DNA of 64,000 nucleotides from CAIWHR01 sp963836265 (GCA_963836265.1 CAWIIO010000006.1:62001-126000), one strand, 5' to 3'; numbered from the stretch's first letter, positions 43,342 through 52,928 are shown. Numbers and translations are program-made. Notes: generated by a model from the letters alone, not told the origin.

Positions 43342-44738
43342 TTGCCGATGCAGAAGCGCGAAAAGATCGCCCCCAGCAGATCGTCGGCGGTGAACTCGCC
43401 GGTGATCGCCCCGAGCGCGACCTGCGCCGAGCGCAGCTCCTCCGCGAAGAGCTCGAGCGGCGGCCGCGCGGCGGCCAGCTGCTGCGCCGCGGCGGCGAGC
43501 CGCGCATCGGCGTCGAGCAATGCGCGCAAGTGGCGCTCGCGGGCGAGGAACGCGCCCTCCATGTCCTCGTGCGCGCCGACGAGCGTCAACACTTCCTGCC
43601 GCAGGAGCTCGATGCCGGCGCCGGTCTTCGCCGACAGCCAGACGTGGCGGCGGTCCGTAGCGGCCGTGCCTTGATCGCCGGCCGCATCATCGGCGCGCAG
43701 TTCGGATTTCGGCGCCGCAGCGAGGAGATCGATCTTGTTATGGATCACGATTCGCGGCAGCGTCGCCGGCAGCTGCGCGAGGATCGCCGCGTCGGCGGCC
43801 GCAAGCCGGGCGTCGCCCGCCTTCGCATCGACCAGCACCAGCGCCAGGTCCGCGCGGCCGATCGCCGCCCACGTCCGCTCGATGCCCAGGGTTTCGATCG
43901 GATCGTCGGTCGGGCGGAGCCCCGCGGTGTCGATCACCGACAGCGGGATGCCATGGATTTCGACGTCGCTTCGCACGGCGTCGCGCGTGGTGCCCGCGAT
44001 CGCCGTCACGATCGCCACGTCATCGCCCACGAGCTGGTTCAGCAGACTCGACTTGCCCACGTTGGGTGCGCCGACGAGCACCGCGACAAGACCATCACGC
44101 AAGAACGCGCCCTGTTCGGCGCGCGCCAGCACGCCTGCCACCTGCGCGCGGATCCGCGCGAGCCCGCCCTGGGCGTCGGCGGCGCGCAGGAAATCGAGGT
44201 CCTCGTCGGGGAAGTCGAGCGTCGCCTCGGTGATCATCCGCAGCTCGGTCAGGGCCTCGACGAGCGTGCGGATTTCGCGCGAGAAAGCGCCCGAGAGGCT
44301 GCGCGCGGCGGCCCGCGCCGCGGTCGCGGTGGCGGCCTCGATCAAGTCCGCGACGCCCTCGGCTTGCGCGAGGTCGAGCTTGCCGTTCAGGAATGCGCGC
44401 TTCGTGAATTCGCCGGGCTCGGCGAGGCGCGCACCGAGCTCGAGGCAGCGGGCGAGTAGAAGCCGCAGCACCGCCGGCCCGCCGTGGCCGTGCAGCTCGA
44501 GCACATGCTCGCCCGTGTAGGAGCGCGGCGCCGGAAAGTGGAGCGCGAGACCCTGATCCAGCGCTTCGCCGCGGGCGCCGCGGAACGTCGTCGCCGTCGC
44601 GACCCGCGGCGGCAGCACGCGCGCGAAGAGGCCGGTGATGATCGCGGGCACCGCGGCGCCGGAAACCCGGATCACGCCAATGCCGCCGCGGCCCGCCGGC
44701 GTCGCAATCGCGGCTATCGTGTCGGGGGCCGGCGTCAT
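43338..44738 (-). CDS. mnmE: tRNA modification GTPase MnmE
   Basis: Partner of MnmG in wobble-uridine modification. It has 466 residues: an N-terminal formyl-THF binding domain (TIAAIATPAGRGGIGVIRVS), a G domain with VGAPNVGKSSLLNQL and TTRD, and the C-terminal catalytic CIGK at the very end (463-466). It lies 55 bp after yidC and before the AbrB-type gene. Confidence 0.98.
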   Translation of the reverse strand: MTPAPDTIAAIATPAGRGGIGVIRVSGAAVPAIITGLFARVLPPRVATATTFRGARGEALDQGLALHFPAPRSYTGEHVLELHGHGGPAVLRLLLARCLELGARLAEPGEFTKRAFLNGKLDLAQAEGVADLIEAATATAARAAARSLSGAFSREIRTLVEALTELRMITEATLDFPDEDLDFLRAADAQGGLARIRAQVAGVLARAEQGAFLRDGLVAVLVGAPNVGKSSLLNQLVGDDVAIVTAIAGTTRDAVRSDVEIHGIPLSVIDTAGLRPTDDPIETLGIERTWAAIGRADLALVLVDAKAGDARLAAADAAILAQLPATLPRIVIHNKIDLLAAAPKSELRADDAAGDQGTAATDRRHVWLSAKTGAGIELLRQEVLTLVGAHEDMEGAFLARERHLRALLDADARLAAAAQQLAAARPPLELFAEELRSAQVALGAITGEFTADDLLGAIFSRFCIGK

Positions 44739-44793
44739 GTCGCGAGACGAACAAAGCGCTCCGGCGTCGCGTGCGCCCCGACGAACGCTCGAC

Positions 44794-46491
44794 TCAGCGC
44801 CGCTTCGCCGCCGCCGCCGCGGCTTCCTTCTCCAGCAGGTAGTTCATGTGCCATTGCTGGAAGATCTGGATGCAGTTGTTGACGAGCCAGTAGAGCACGA
44901 GGCCGGACGGAAAGAACACGAACATCACCGAGAACGCAATCGGCATGATCTGCATTATCTTGGCCTGCACCGGGTCGGAAATCGGCGTGGGCGAGAGCTT
45001 CACCTGCAAGAACGCGGTGATCGCGTAGACGATGGGCAGCACGAAATAGGGGTCCGGCGCGGAAAGGTCGTGGATCCAGCCGATCCACGGTGCATGCCGC
45101 AGCTCGACTGCGGACAGGAGCACCCAGTAGAGCGCGATGAACACCGGGATCTGCACCAGGATCGGCAGGCACCCGCCCAGCGGGTTGATCTTCTCCTGCT
45201 TGTACATCTCCATCATCTTGACCTGCAGCTGCTGCTTATCGCTCGCGTACTGCGCCTGCAGCGCCTTCAACTTCGGCGCGATCACCTTCATCTTCGCCAT
45301 CGAGCGCGCGCTCGCGTGGTTCAACGGGTAAAACGCGCTCTTGATGAGAATTGTCATCGCGATGATCGCCCAACCCCAATTGCCGATGAGGCCGTGCAGC
45401 CACTTGAGGAGCCAGAACAGCGGCGCGGCGATCACCGTGAAGATGCCGTAGTCGACGGTGAGGTCGAGGCCCTTCGCGAGCTTCGCCAGCGCATCCTGGT
45501 CCTGCGGCCCGACGTAGAGCGGCACGTCGAGCCGGCCCGTCGCCCCCGGCGCAATGGTCTCCATCGGCACGACCACGCCCGCGGCGTAGGTCCCGTCGAG
45601 CTTCCGCGCGTAGAACTCGCGCGGAATCTTCTTTTCGTCGGAGGGGATCCAGGCGACGACGAAATAATGCTCGACCATCCCGACCCAGCCGTTGTCGGTG
45701 TTCTTCGTGAAGGGCGCCTTGCGGGTGGGGTCGGCCGCTTGCTTGTCGAGCTCGCCGAAGTCGACCTTCTTGTACTTGTCCGTCTCGTTGTAGACGACGG
45801 GCCCTGCATACGCTACCGGCGCCATCGAGTTGTGCGTGCCTTGCGTTTTCTTGTCGCGCACGAGCTGGAAGTAGGCGTACGGCGCGACCGGCGCGCTGCC
45901 GGCATTGGTGACGGCGTAGGTGACGTCGATGACATAGCTGCCGCGGTGGAACGTGAGGATTTGCAGCACCTTGTCACCGTTCGCCGCGGTCGCCTGCAAC
46001 TTGAGCTCGACGCTGTCCGCGCCAGCGATCAGTTCGCGCGGACCGGGCAGCGCCTCGTACCGGGTTCGGTGATTGGGCATCCCCTCGCCCAGCAACCCCG
46101 ATTCCGCAATGAACGTGCGCTCGGGCGTATGCAGGAGTGCGAGATAGGGCTTGGCCGCGTCGCCCGGATCGCGATGCTTGAGGAGCGCGACGTCCTCGAT
46201 CACGCCACCATCGGTGTCGACCTGCGCCCGGTAGAGGTCGGTGGCGATCGTGACCAGCCGTCCCGCGGGCGCCGGCCCGGACTCGCCCACGGCGGCCGCG
46301 GGCGAAGCCCCCGTCGTCGTCGCCGATGGCGCGGCCGGAATTGCCGGCACGTCCGAGGCCTTGCCCGGAGCGCCCTGCTTTTGCGCCGCCGTTGCGGGCG
46401 CCGGCGGATGCTGCCCCTTTTGCCACGCCTCCCACAGGAACAGTGCGGACATCGAGAAAATGACGAACAGGATCAGGCGTTGCGTATCCAT
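44794..46491 (-). CDS. yidC: Membrane protein insertase YidC
   Basis: Inserts membrane proteins, alone or with Sec. It has 565 residues from ATG 46491 (MDTQRLILFVIFSMS); a GTG two codons upstream is less likely. It has an N-terminal helix, a large periplasmic beta domain after a Pro/Ala linker, then five helices with the conserved SMAKMKVIAPKLKALQ coiled region and NPLGGCLPILVQIPVFIALY. The basic C-tail (AAAAKRR) can bind ribosomes. Confidence 0.97.
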   Translation of the reverse strand: MDTQRLILFVIFSMSALFLWEAWQKGQHPPAPATAAQKQGAPGKASDVPAIPAAPSATTTGASPAAAVGESGPAPAGRLVTIATDLYRAQVDTDGGVIEDVALLKHRDPGDAAKPYLALLHTPERTFIAESGLLGEGMPNHRTRYEALPGPRELIAGADSVELKLQATAANGDKVLQILTFHRGSYVIDVTYAVTNAGSAPVAPYAYFQLVRDKKTQGTHNSMAPVAYAGPVVYNETDKYKKVDFGELDKQAADPTRKAPFTKNTDNGWVGMVEHYFVVAWIPSDEKKIPREFYARKLDGTYAAGVVVPMETIAPGATGRLDVPLYVGPQDQDALAKLAKGLDLTVDYGIFTVIAAPLFWLLKWLHGLIGNWGWAIIAMTILIKSAFYPLNHASARSMAKMKVIAPKLKALQAQYASDKQQLQVKMMEMYKQEKINPLGGCLPILVQIPVFIALYWVLLSAVELRHAPWIGWIHDLSAPDPYFVLPIVYAITAFLQVKLSPTPISDPVQAKIMQIMPIAFSVMFVFFPSGLVLYWLVNNCIQIFQQWHMNYLLEKEAAAAAAKRR

Positions 46492-46551
46492 GATCACCCA
46501 GGGCTGACGGCGACCGCCGGAACGGCGATGGTGGAAAGAAGCGTGGCGGGT

Positions 46552-46761
46552 TCAGGGGACCGGGTCATAACCGCCCGGATGATACGGGTGACAGCGCAGG
46601 ACGCGGCGCAGCGCGAGCCATACCCCTTTGATCGCCCCGTACTTGGCGATCGCCTCGCTCGCATACTCCGAGCAGCTGGGCGCGAACCGGCAGTTCGATC
46701 CGAGGAACGGCCGCAGCAGATAACGGTAGCCTTCGAGCGCCGCGAGCAGGATGGTTCTCAT
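46552..46761 (-). CDS. yidD: Membrane protein insertion efficiency factor YidD
   Basis: A 69-residue membrane-associated protein helping YidC. The conserved core CRFAPSCSEYASEAI and CHPYHPGGYDPVP are present. ATG 46761 overlaps the rnpA stop as ATGA (46758-46761); an in-frame start three codons upstream lies inside rnpA. Confidence 0.95.
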   Translation of the reverse strand: MRTILLAALEGYRYLLRPFLGSNCRFAPSCSEYASEAIAKYGAIKGVWLALRRVLRCHPYHPGGYDPVP

Positions 46762-47126
46762 CGAGCGCAACCCTCACCGACGAGCGAGGCAATCAGTGCC
46801 GTCGCGTCGGCGGCCACGCGCGCGTATTCGCTCCGCGGACACCCGCGCTTCAAGCGCACGATCACGTCGTAGGCCTCGATCGCGGGGCGCGCGTCCCGCA
46901 GCGCTTCACGGAGCATTCGGCGGACTCGATTACGGTCGACCGCGAGCGGCAGCGCCTTTTTTCCGACGATCAGTCCGACGCGCCCCGGGCTCCTCGCCGC
47001 CGGTGCCGCCAGCAGTTGGAGGTACGCACCCTCGCGGCGGCGTCCGTGGCGGATGAGCGCCGCGAACGCACCGGCGCCGGTCAGTCGGAAGCGGCGAAGC
47101 CCGCGCGGAGCGGAATCGCCGGTCAG
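46758..47126 (-). CDS. rnpA: Ribonuclease P protein component
   Basis: Protein subunit of RNase P, which matures tRNA 5' ends. The core VGLIVGKKALPLAVDRNRVRRM is the RNP-type motif (quoted in part: GKKALPLAVDRNRVRR). No ATG, GTG or TTG occurs in frame between the rpmH gene's own start and this core; the best start is CTG 47126, which overlaps the rpmH stop as CTGA (47123-47126) and gives 122 residues, the usual size. The alternative is a much longer protein starting upstream and enclosing rpmH, as in Thermus. The start therefore needs experiment. Confidence 0.85.
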   Translation of the reverse strand: MTGDSAPRGLRRFRLTGAGAFAALIRHGRRREGAYLQLLAAPAARSPGRVGLIVGKKALPLAVDRNRVRRMLREALRDARPAIEAYDVIVRLKRGCPRSEYARVAADATALIASLVGEGCAR

Positions 47127-47257
47127 GGCGCGAGGCGCGCTCGGCCCTTGGCGCGCCGCGCCGAAAGCACCTTGCGGCCACCGACGGACTTCATCCGGGC
47201 TCGAAAGCCGTGCGTGCGCTTGCGCTTGACGACGGAGGGTTGGTACGTGCGTTTCAT
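47123..47257 (-). CDS. rpmH: 50S ribosomal protein L34
   Basis: A 44-residue ribosomal protein, MKRTYQPSVVKRKRTHGFRA at the start, complete and typical. First gene of the rpmH-rnpA-yidD-yidC-mnmE run. A promoter lies at 47289-47317. The whole gene lies within an open frame that continues rnpA upstream. Confidence 0.98.
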   Translation of the reverse strand: MKRTYQPSVVKRKRTHGFRARMKSVGGRKVLSARRAKGRARLAP

Positions 47258-47288
47258 TGTGAACTGCCCAGGGTGAAAAAGCCTTATA

Positions 47289-47317
47289 GTTAAACGCGTT
47301 ATGGGGCAGCTTGTCAA
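47289..47317 (-). promoter_or_regulatory. Promoter of the rpmH operon
   Basis: On the minus strand a perfect -35 TTGACA (47312-47317) is 17 bp from TTTAAC (47289-47294), a moderate -10. The leader to rpmH is about 25-30 bases. Confidence 0.6.
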
Positions 47318-47381
47318 CGGCGCTCATCTCGCGGCAGCCGCTGCGCTTTATCTGCTCCGCCGAGCACCAGGGCAAGCCGCC

Positions 47382-47390
47382 TGTGGATAA
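47382..47390 (-). promoter_or_regulatory. DnaA box in the rpmH-dnaA gap
   Basis: TTATCCACA on the minus strand (TGTGGATAA on plus), a perfect R1-type DnaA box. It is 215 bp before dnaA and may serve autoregulation. It is the only perfect box in the 348-bp gap 47258-47605, which otherwise holds the rpmH promoter and no other clear signal. Confidence 0.7.
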
Positions 47391-47605
47391 CTCGCCTCGG
47401 ACGCGCTAAACTGGCGGCGACGTCCGTGCGCGGCGCGGTGGGCGCGAGGGTTCGGACCTTCGAGCTCCCTCCATCGCCTCCCGCATTCGCGCGCCCGTCG
47501 GAACGACAATCCCCAAACCCCGAGCGCGCCGGCGAAGCGCGAGACGGGCCAATTTCGAGAGGGTCCTCCCCGCTTGGCACCACCAGCCCGCGCGACTCCT
47601 GCAGC

Positions 47606-48991
47606 ATGACTTCGATTCCGCTTTTCTGGCAGCGTTGCCTCGACACCTTTCGCGAGGAGCTGACGCCGCAGCAATTCAACACGTGGATTCGCCCGCTCGC
47701 AGTCGAGGGAGCCGCCGACGGCTACCGACTGCTTGCGCCGAACCGCTTCGTCCTCCAATGGGTGAAGGAGCGCTTCGCCGACCGGATCGCCGAGCTCGCG
47801 GCCGCCGCCGAGGGCCATGCGGTCCTGATCGCCATCGGGGTACGCGACGCCGCTGTCGAGGCCCCCGCGATGAAAGCCGCGGCACTTACCGCGCCCGTAA
47901 GCATTCCGCCGCGGGCGCCCGCGGAAATCGCCCCGTTGGCGGCGCCGCCCGTCGCACTGCCCCGCCGCAACGAGCACACGAGCCTGAACGCCACGTTCAC
48001 GTTCGCGTCGTTCGTCGCAGGGAAGGCGAATCAGCTGGCCCGAGCGGCAGGCATGCAGGTCGCCGAGCATCCGACCTCCTACAACCCGTTGTTCGTTTAC
48101 GGTGGCGTGGGGCTCGGCAAGACACATCTGGTGCAGGCGATCGGCAACGAGATCCTGCTGCGCAATCCAAGCTCGAGGATCCGCTACATCCACGCCGAAA
48201 CCTATGTCTCCGACGTCGTGCGCGCCTATCAGCACAAGGCGTTCGACGATTTCAAGCGCTACTACCGCTCGCTCGATTTGCTGTTGATCGACGACATCCA
48301 GTTCTTCGGGGGCAAGAGCCGCACGCAGGAAGAGTTCTTTTATCTCTTCAACACGCTGATCGAGGCGCACAAGCAGGTCGTCATCACCTGCGACACCTAT
48401 CCCAAGGAGATCTCCGGCCTCGAAGAGCGGCTGATTTCGCGGTTCGGCTGGGGGCTCACCGTCGCGCTCGAGCCCCCCGAACTCGAAATGCGCGTGGCGA
48501 TCCTGCTTTCCAAGGCGGCGGCCAGCGGCCTTGCCATCGACGAGCAGATCGCGTTTTTCATCGCCAAGCACATTCGCTCCAATGTGCGGGAACTGGAAGG
48601 GGCGCTGAAACGCGTCGCCGCCTATTCGAGCTTCCACGGCCAGGAGATCACGCTCGCGGTCGCGAAGGAAGCCCTGCGCGACCTCCTCGCAGTGCAGAAC
48701 CGCCAGGTCTCCATCGAAAACATCCAGAAGACCGTCGCCGATTACTACAAGATTCGCATCTCGGACATGCACTCGAAAAAGCGTTCGCGGGCGGTGGCGC
48801 GACCGCGACAGGTGGCGATGGCGCTCGCCAAGGAACTCACCCAGCTGTCGCTCCCGGAGATCGGCAGCAATTTTGGCGGCCGCGATCACACGACGGTCCT
48901 GCATGCGTGCCGGCAAATCGGCAAGCTGCGCGAGACCGTTTCCGAACTCAACCACGACGTGAATTTCCTGCTCCAGGTGCTGCGCAACTAG
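47606..48991 (+). CDS. dnaA: Chromosomal replication initiator DnaA
   Basis: Binds DnaA boxes and opens oriC. It has 461 residues from ATG 47606 (MTSIPLFWQRCLDTFREEL); the open frame extends to 47426 but that part is not family-like. Domain I is 1-85, with a short Ala/Pro linker to about 125. The AAA+ core has GGVGLGKTH (166-174) and LLLIDDIQFF (225-234). Domain IV has GGRDHTTVLHACRQI. Its promoter is not obvious beyond the DnaA-box region. Confidence 0.98.
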   Translation: MTSIPLFWQRCLDTFREELTPQQFNTWIRPLAVEGAADGYRLLAPNRFVLQWVKERFADRIAELAAAAEGHAVLIAIGVRDAAVEAPAMKAAALTAPVSIPPRAPAEIAPLAAPPVALPRRNEHTSLNATFTFASFVAGKANQLARAAGMQVAEHPTSYNPLFVYGGVGLGKTHLVQAIGNEILLRNPSSRIRYIHAETYVSDVVRAYQHKAFDDFKRYYRSLDLLLIDDIQFFGGKSRTQEEFFYLFNTLIEAHKQVVITCDTYPKEISGLEERLISRFGWGLTVALEPPELEMRVAILLSKAAASGLAIDEQIAFFIAKHIRSNVRELEGALKRVAAYSSFHGQEITLAVAKEALRDLLAVQNRQVSIENIQKTVADYYKIRISDMHSKKRSRAVARPRQVAMALAKELTQLSLPEIGSNFGGRDHTTVLHACRQIGKLRETVSELNHDVNFLLQVLRN

Positions 48992-49273
48992 CGGCGCGAG
49001 GCCGGGAGCGGGAGCCCCGCGCGCCGGCGATTGCAATGCGGTTCGGGTCGCGTTTAGCCCGATTTCAGGCTGGATAAGCGCGACATTATGGCCTATAATA
49101 TGTGAGTTTAAGTGACACGGGGCCGAACTGACTAAAAAGCCCACAATCGATGCACCGTGCCGACCCGACTTGTCCACAGGGTTTAATGAATTTCAACTCA
49201 CTGATGCATAAGTGTTTTTTTGATTTGTTATGAAATAGGTCCTTCTCCTCTTAGCTGTTGAACGGTTTAATCA
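48992..49273. other. Candidate replication origin (oriC) in the dnaA-dnaN gap
   Basis: The 282-bp gap is unusually AT-rich for this genome, above all 49180-49260. It holds TTGTCCACA (49170-49178, 8 of 9 to the DnaA box), TTATGCATC on the minus strand (49202-49210, 7 of 9) and a T-rich stretch AGTGTTTTTTTGATTTGTTA (49211-49230) that could be the unwinding element. Box number is low, so the assignment is provisional; parS, gidA and dnaA proximity support an origin in this neighbourhood. Confidence 0.5.
49071..49099 (+). promoter_or_regulatory. Possible dnaN promoter
   Basis: TATAAT at 49094-49099 is perfect; the -35 at 49071-49076 (TGGATA) is weak, with a 17-bp spacer. It is 175 bp from dnaN, inside the candidate oriC. 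Confidence 0.45.
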
Positions 49274-50377
49274 ATGCAACTCAAGCAAACCGCGCGGGAT
49301 GTGCTGCTGAAACCTTTGCAGGCTGTCTCAGGCATCGTCGAACGCCGGCACACGCTGCCGATTCTTGCGAATGTCCTGCTCGAACGCAAGGATTCGCGAC
49401 TGTACGTCACCGCGACCGATCTCGAAATGCAGATCACCGCGTATTCGGACCTCCCCGGCAAGGAAACGCAGGCGGTCACCGTCGCAGCCCGCAAACTTCA
49501 GGACCTGCTGCGTGCGCTCCCGGACGACGCGGTGCTGAACGTCGACGCCACCGGCGGCAAGATGACGGTCCGCGCAGGCCGGTCACGCTTCAATCTGCAG
49601 ACACTCCCCGCGGCCGATTATCCGCGGATCGGCGTCGGAACCGACCAGGTGCAGGCGCTCACCCTCCCGCAGCGCGACCTGCGCGCACTTCTCAAATCGG
49701 CGGAGTTCGCGATGGCGCAGCAGGACATCCGCTACTACTTGAACGGCATGCTGCTCGTCATCGATGGCGACTCGCTGCAAGCGGTCGCCACCGATGGGCA
49801 CCGATTGTCCTGGGCGAGCTTGAACATACCGGGCGACTACCAGCGCCAGGAAGTAATCCTCCCCCGCAAGACGGTGCTGGAACTGGGAAAGCTGCTGGCC
49901 GAAGTCGACGATCCCGTCACGATCGACATCCTCGCGAACCAGGTCCGCTTCGGCTTCGGCAACGTCGAACTCACGAGCAAAGTGATCGACGGCAAGTTCC
50001 CCGATTACAACCGGGTGATTCCGAGCGGCCACGCGAAGAAGATCGATCTCCCGCGGACCGAATTGCTGTCGGTCCTGCAGCGCGCGGCGATCCTGTCGAA
50101 CGAGAAGTTCCGTGGCGTGCGGCTCGTGCTCGGTCCCGACCAGCTGAAGATCATCTGCACGAACAGCGAGCAGGAGGAAGCCGAGGAAGAGCTCGAAGTC
50201 GCGTACCAGGGCGATGCGCTCGACATCGGCTTCAACATCACCTATCTGCTCGATGTCCTCCAGAACATGGCCATGGAGCGCGTCGAACTCGCATTCGGCG
50301 ACGCCAACTCGAGCGCGCTGGTCACCGTTCCAGGTCGCGACGACTACAAGTACGTCGTGATGCCGATGCGAATCTGA
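49274..50377 (+). CDS. dnaN: DNA polymerase III beta sliding clamp
   Basis: Processivity clamp. It has 367 residues in three similar domains; N-terminus MQLKQTARDVLLKPLQAVSG and C-terminus DDYKYVVMPMRI are typical. It lies between dnaA (282 bp) and gyrB (103 bp). No clear ribosome binding site precedes the ATG. Confidence 0.98.
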   Translation: MQLKQTARDVLLKPLQAVSGIVERRHTLPILANVLLERKDSRLYVTATDLEMQITAYSDLPGKETQAVTVAARKLQDLLRALPDDAVLNVDATGGKMTVRAGRSRFNLQTLPAADYPRIGVGTDQVQALTLPQRDLRALLKSAEFAMAQQDIRYYLNGMLLVIDGDSLQAVATDGHRLSWASLNIPGDYQRQEVILPRKTVLELGKLLAEVDDPVTIDILANQVRFGFGNVELTSKVIDGKFPDYNRVIPSGHAKKIDLPRTELLSVLQRAAILSNEKFRGVRLVLGPDQLKIICTNSEQEEAEEELEVAYQGDALDIGFNITYLLDVLQNMAMERVELAFGDANSSALVTVPGRDDYKYVVMPMRI

Positions 50378-50480
50378 CCCGACCGCATTTCGAAGCGGGG
50401 AGCCCGAAGCATCGCCCGCGCGCCCACTGCCATGCGGGCACGGATCTTCTATTGGCAGCAGCGCATAACCGAAAATCACG

Positions 50481-52928
50481 ATGACCCCAGCAGAGCACAA
50501 GCCGAGCGTCAACGGCGAAGACTACGATTCGACCAGCATCAAGGTGTTAAAGGGGCTGGACGCGGTGCGCAAGCGCCCCGGCATGTACATCGGCGACACC
50601 TCCGACGGGACCGGCCTTCATCACATGGTGTTCGAGGTGCTGGACAACGCGATCGACGAGGCGCTCGCCGGCTGGTGCGACGACATCAAGGTGGTCATCC
50701 ACGCCGACAATTCGGTGTCGATCGTCGACAATGGCCGGGGCATTCCGACCGACAACAAGGACGACGACGAGGAGAAGCGCTCCGCCGCGGAAATCGTCAT
50801 GACCGAACTCCACGCGGGCGGCAAGTTCGACCAGAACTCCTACAAGGTGGCCGGCGGGCTCCATGGTGTCGGTGTCTCGGTGGTGAACGCTCTTTCCGAG
50901 TGGCTGAAGCTCAAGATCTGGCGCAACGGTCACGTCTACCAGATGGAATTTCGCGGCGGCGAAGCGGTCGCGCCATTGAAGATCACGGGCACGACCGATC
51001 GACGCGGGACGGAAGTGCATTTCATGGCGTCCACGGAGACATTCGGACGCATCGAGTACCACTACGACATCCTGGCCAAGCGCATCCGCGAGCTGTCGTT
51101 CCTCAACAACGGCACGAAGATCGAGTTGATCGATCAGCGCGACGGGAAGAGCGAGAACTTCGCCTATTCAGGCGGAATCCGCGGCTTCGTCGAATACATG
51201 AACCGCAGCAAAGCGGTGCTGCATCCGAAAATATTTCACGCGATCGGCGAGAAGGACGGGATGACGGTCGAGGTAGCGATGCAGTGGAACGACTCCTACG
51301 CCGAGAACGTGCAGTGCTTCACGAACAACATTCCGCAGCGCGACGGCGGCACGCACCTGACCGGCCTGCGGCAGGCGATGACCCGCACGCTCAACAACTA
51401 CATCGAGAAAGAGGAGATCGCGAAAAAGGCCAAAGTCGAGACGACCGGCGACGACATGCGCGAGGGCCTGTGCTGCGTGCTGTCGGTGAAGATCCCCGAG
51501 CCCAAGTTCAGCTCGCAGACCAAGGACAAGCTCGTGTCCTCGGAGGTGATGCCCATCGTCCAGGAGATCGTCGGCGCCAAGCTCGCCGACTTCCTGCTCG
51601 AGCAGCCGGCGGACGCGAAGATCATCTGCACCAAGATCGTCGAGGCGGCGCGGGCCCGGGAAGCAGCGCGCAAGGCGCGCGAGCTGACCAGGCGCAAGGG
51701 CGTGCTCGATTCGATGGGGCTCCCCGGCAAGCTCGCCGACTGCCAGGAGCGCGATCCCGCGCAGTGCGAACTCTATCTCGTCGAAGGCGACTCGGCCGGC
51801 GGCTCCGCTAAGCAGGGCCGCGACCGCAAGTTCCAGGCGATCCTGCCGTTGCGCGGCAAGATCCTGAACGTCGAGCGGGCCCGCTTCGACAAGCTCGTGT
51901 CTTCGCAGGAGATCGTCACGTTGATCACGGCGCTGGGCACGGGCTTCGGTCGCACGACCGGGGACAAGGAAGAAAAGGACGAGTACAACGCCGACAAGTT
52001 GCGCTACCACCGGATCATCATCATGACCGACGCCGACGTCGACGGCTCGCACATCCGGACGCTGCTGCTCACGTTCTTCTATCGGCAGATGCCGGAGCTG
52101 GTCGAGCGCGGCCACATCTATATTGCGCAACCGCCGCTCTACAAGGTGAAACAGGGCAAGGACGAGGTCTACCTCAAGGACGAGCACGAGTTGAAGCAGC
52201 ACCTGCTGCGCGTCGCGCTGAAGGGAGCGGAGCTCGTTCCGGGTCCCGGCAAGGCAGCGCTCGCCGCCGAGACCTTCGCGACGGTCGCCCGCGAATATCT
52301 GCTGGCCGAGGCGGTGATCGACCGGCTCGCGCGCGCCGTGGAACCGGCGGCCCTGCACGCGCTCCTGTCCGGCGTCAAGATCGACCTCGGATCCGACGAC
52401 GCGGCGACTTCGAGCGCCCGCGCCTTGCAGGCGGCGATCGCCGATCCGGACATTCGTGTCGAGTCGCGCTACGACGCCGCGACCGAGACGCGCCGCCTCG
52501 TAGTCGTTCGCACGCGGCACGGAACGCCGCATGCGACGGCGATCGATGGCGATCTGCTCGCGAGCGGCGATTTCGCCCAGATCACCGCGGCCGCCGATGT
52601 GCTGCACGGGCTGATCCTCGCCGGCGCGACCGTCCGTCGTGGGGAGAGGCAGCTCGCCGTGAAGTCGTTCAAGGAAGCACTCGATTGGCTGCTCGCCGAA
52701 GCCCGCGGCAGCGTCTCGCTGCAGCGCTACAAGGGTCTGGGGGAAATGAACCCGGGGCAGCTGTGGGAAACGACCATGGACCCTGCCGCGCGACGGCTTC
52801 TCAAGGTCCAGATCGAGGATGCGATTTCGTCCGAGGAGATCTTCTCGACGCTGATGGGTGAGCAGGTCGAGCCGCGGCGTGCGTTCATCGAGACGAACGC
52901 GCTCGGCGTGCGCAATCTCGACGTGTGA
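50481..52928 (+). CDS. gyrB: DNA gyrase subunit B
   Basis: ATPase subunit of gyrase, introduces negative supercoils. It has 815 residues. GHKL ATPase (VRKRPGMYIGDT, VLDNAIDEAL, GRGIPTD), transducer, and TOPRIM (VEGDSAGGSAKQGRDRKFQA, quoted in part) with DADVDGSHI. The C-terminus holds the proteobacterial insert and ends RNLDV. The usual third gene after dnaA-dnaN with no recF between, as in many betaproteobacteria. Confidence 0.98.
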   Translation: MTPAEHKPSVNGEDYDSTSIKVLKGLDAVRKRPGMYIGDTSDGTGLHHMVFEVLDNAIDEALAGWCDDIKVVIHADNSVSIVDNGRGIPTDNKDDDEEKRSAAEIVMTELHAGGKFDQNSYKVAGGLHGVGVSVVNALSEWLKLKIWRNGHVYQMEFRGGEAVAPLKITGTTDRRGTEVHFMASTETFGRIEYHYDILAKRIRELSFLNNGTKIELIDQRDGKSENFAYSGGIRGFVEYMNRSKAVLHPKIFHAIGEKDGMTVEVAMQWNDSYAENVQCFTNNIPQRDGGTHLTGLRQAMTRTLNNYIEKEEIAKKAKVETTGDDMREGLCCVLSVKIPEPKFSSQTKDKLVSSEVMPIVQEIVGAKLADFLLEQPADAKIICTKIVEAARAREAARKARELTRRKGVLDSMGLPGKLADCQERDPAQCELYLVEGDSAGGSAKQGRDRKFQAILPLRGKILNVERARFDKLVSSQEIVTLITALGTGFGRTTGDKEEKDEYNADKLRYHRIIIMTDADVDGSHIRTLLLTFFYRQMPELVERGHIYIAQPPLYKVKQGKDEVYLKDEHELKQHLLRVALKGAELVPGPGKAALAAETFATVAREYLLAEAVIDRLARAVEPAALHALLSGVKIDLGSDDAATSSARALQAAIADPDIRVESRYDAATETRRLVVVRTRHGTPHATAIDGDLLASGDFAQITAAADVLHGLILAGATVRRGERQLAVKSFKEALDWLLAEARGSVSLQRYKGLGEMNPGQLWETTMDPAARRLLKVQIEDAISSEEIFSTLMGEQVEPRRAFIETNALGVRNLDV

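Noticed and set aside
47348..49177. 609-codon frame opposite dnaA
   Set aside because: Shadow of dnaA on the other strand; no family features.
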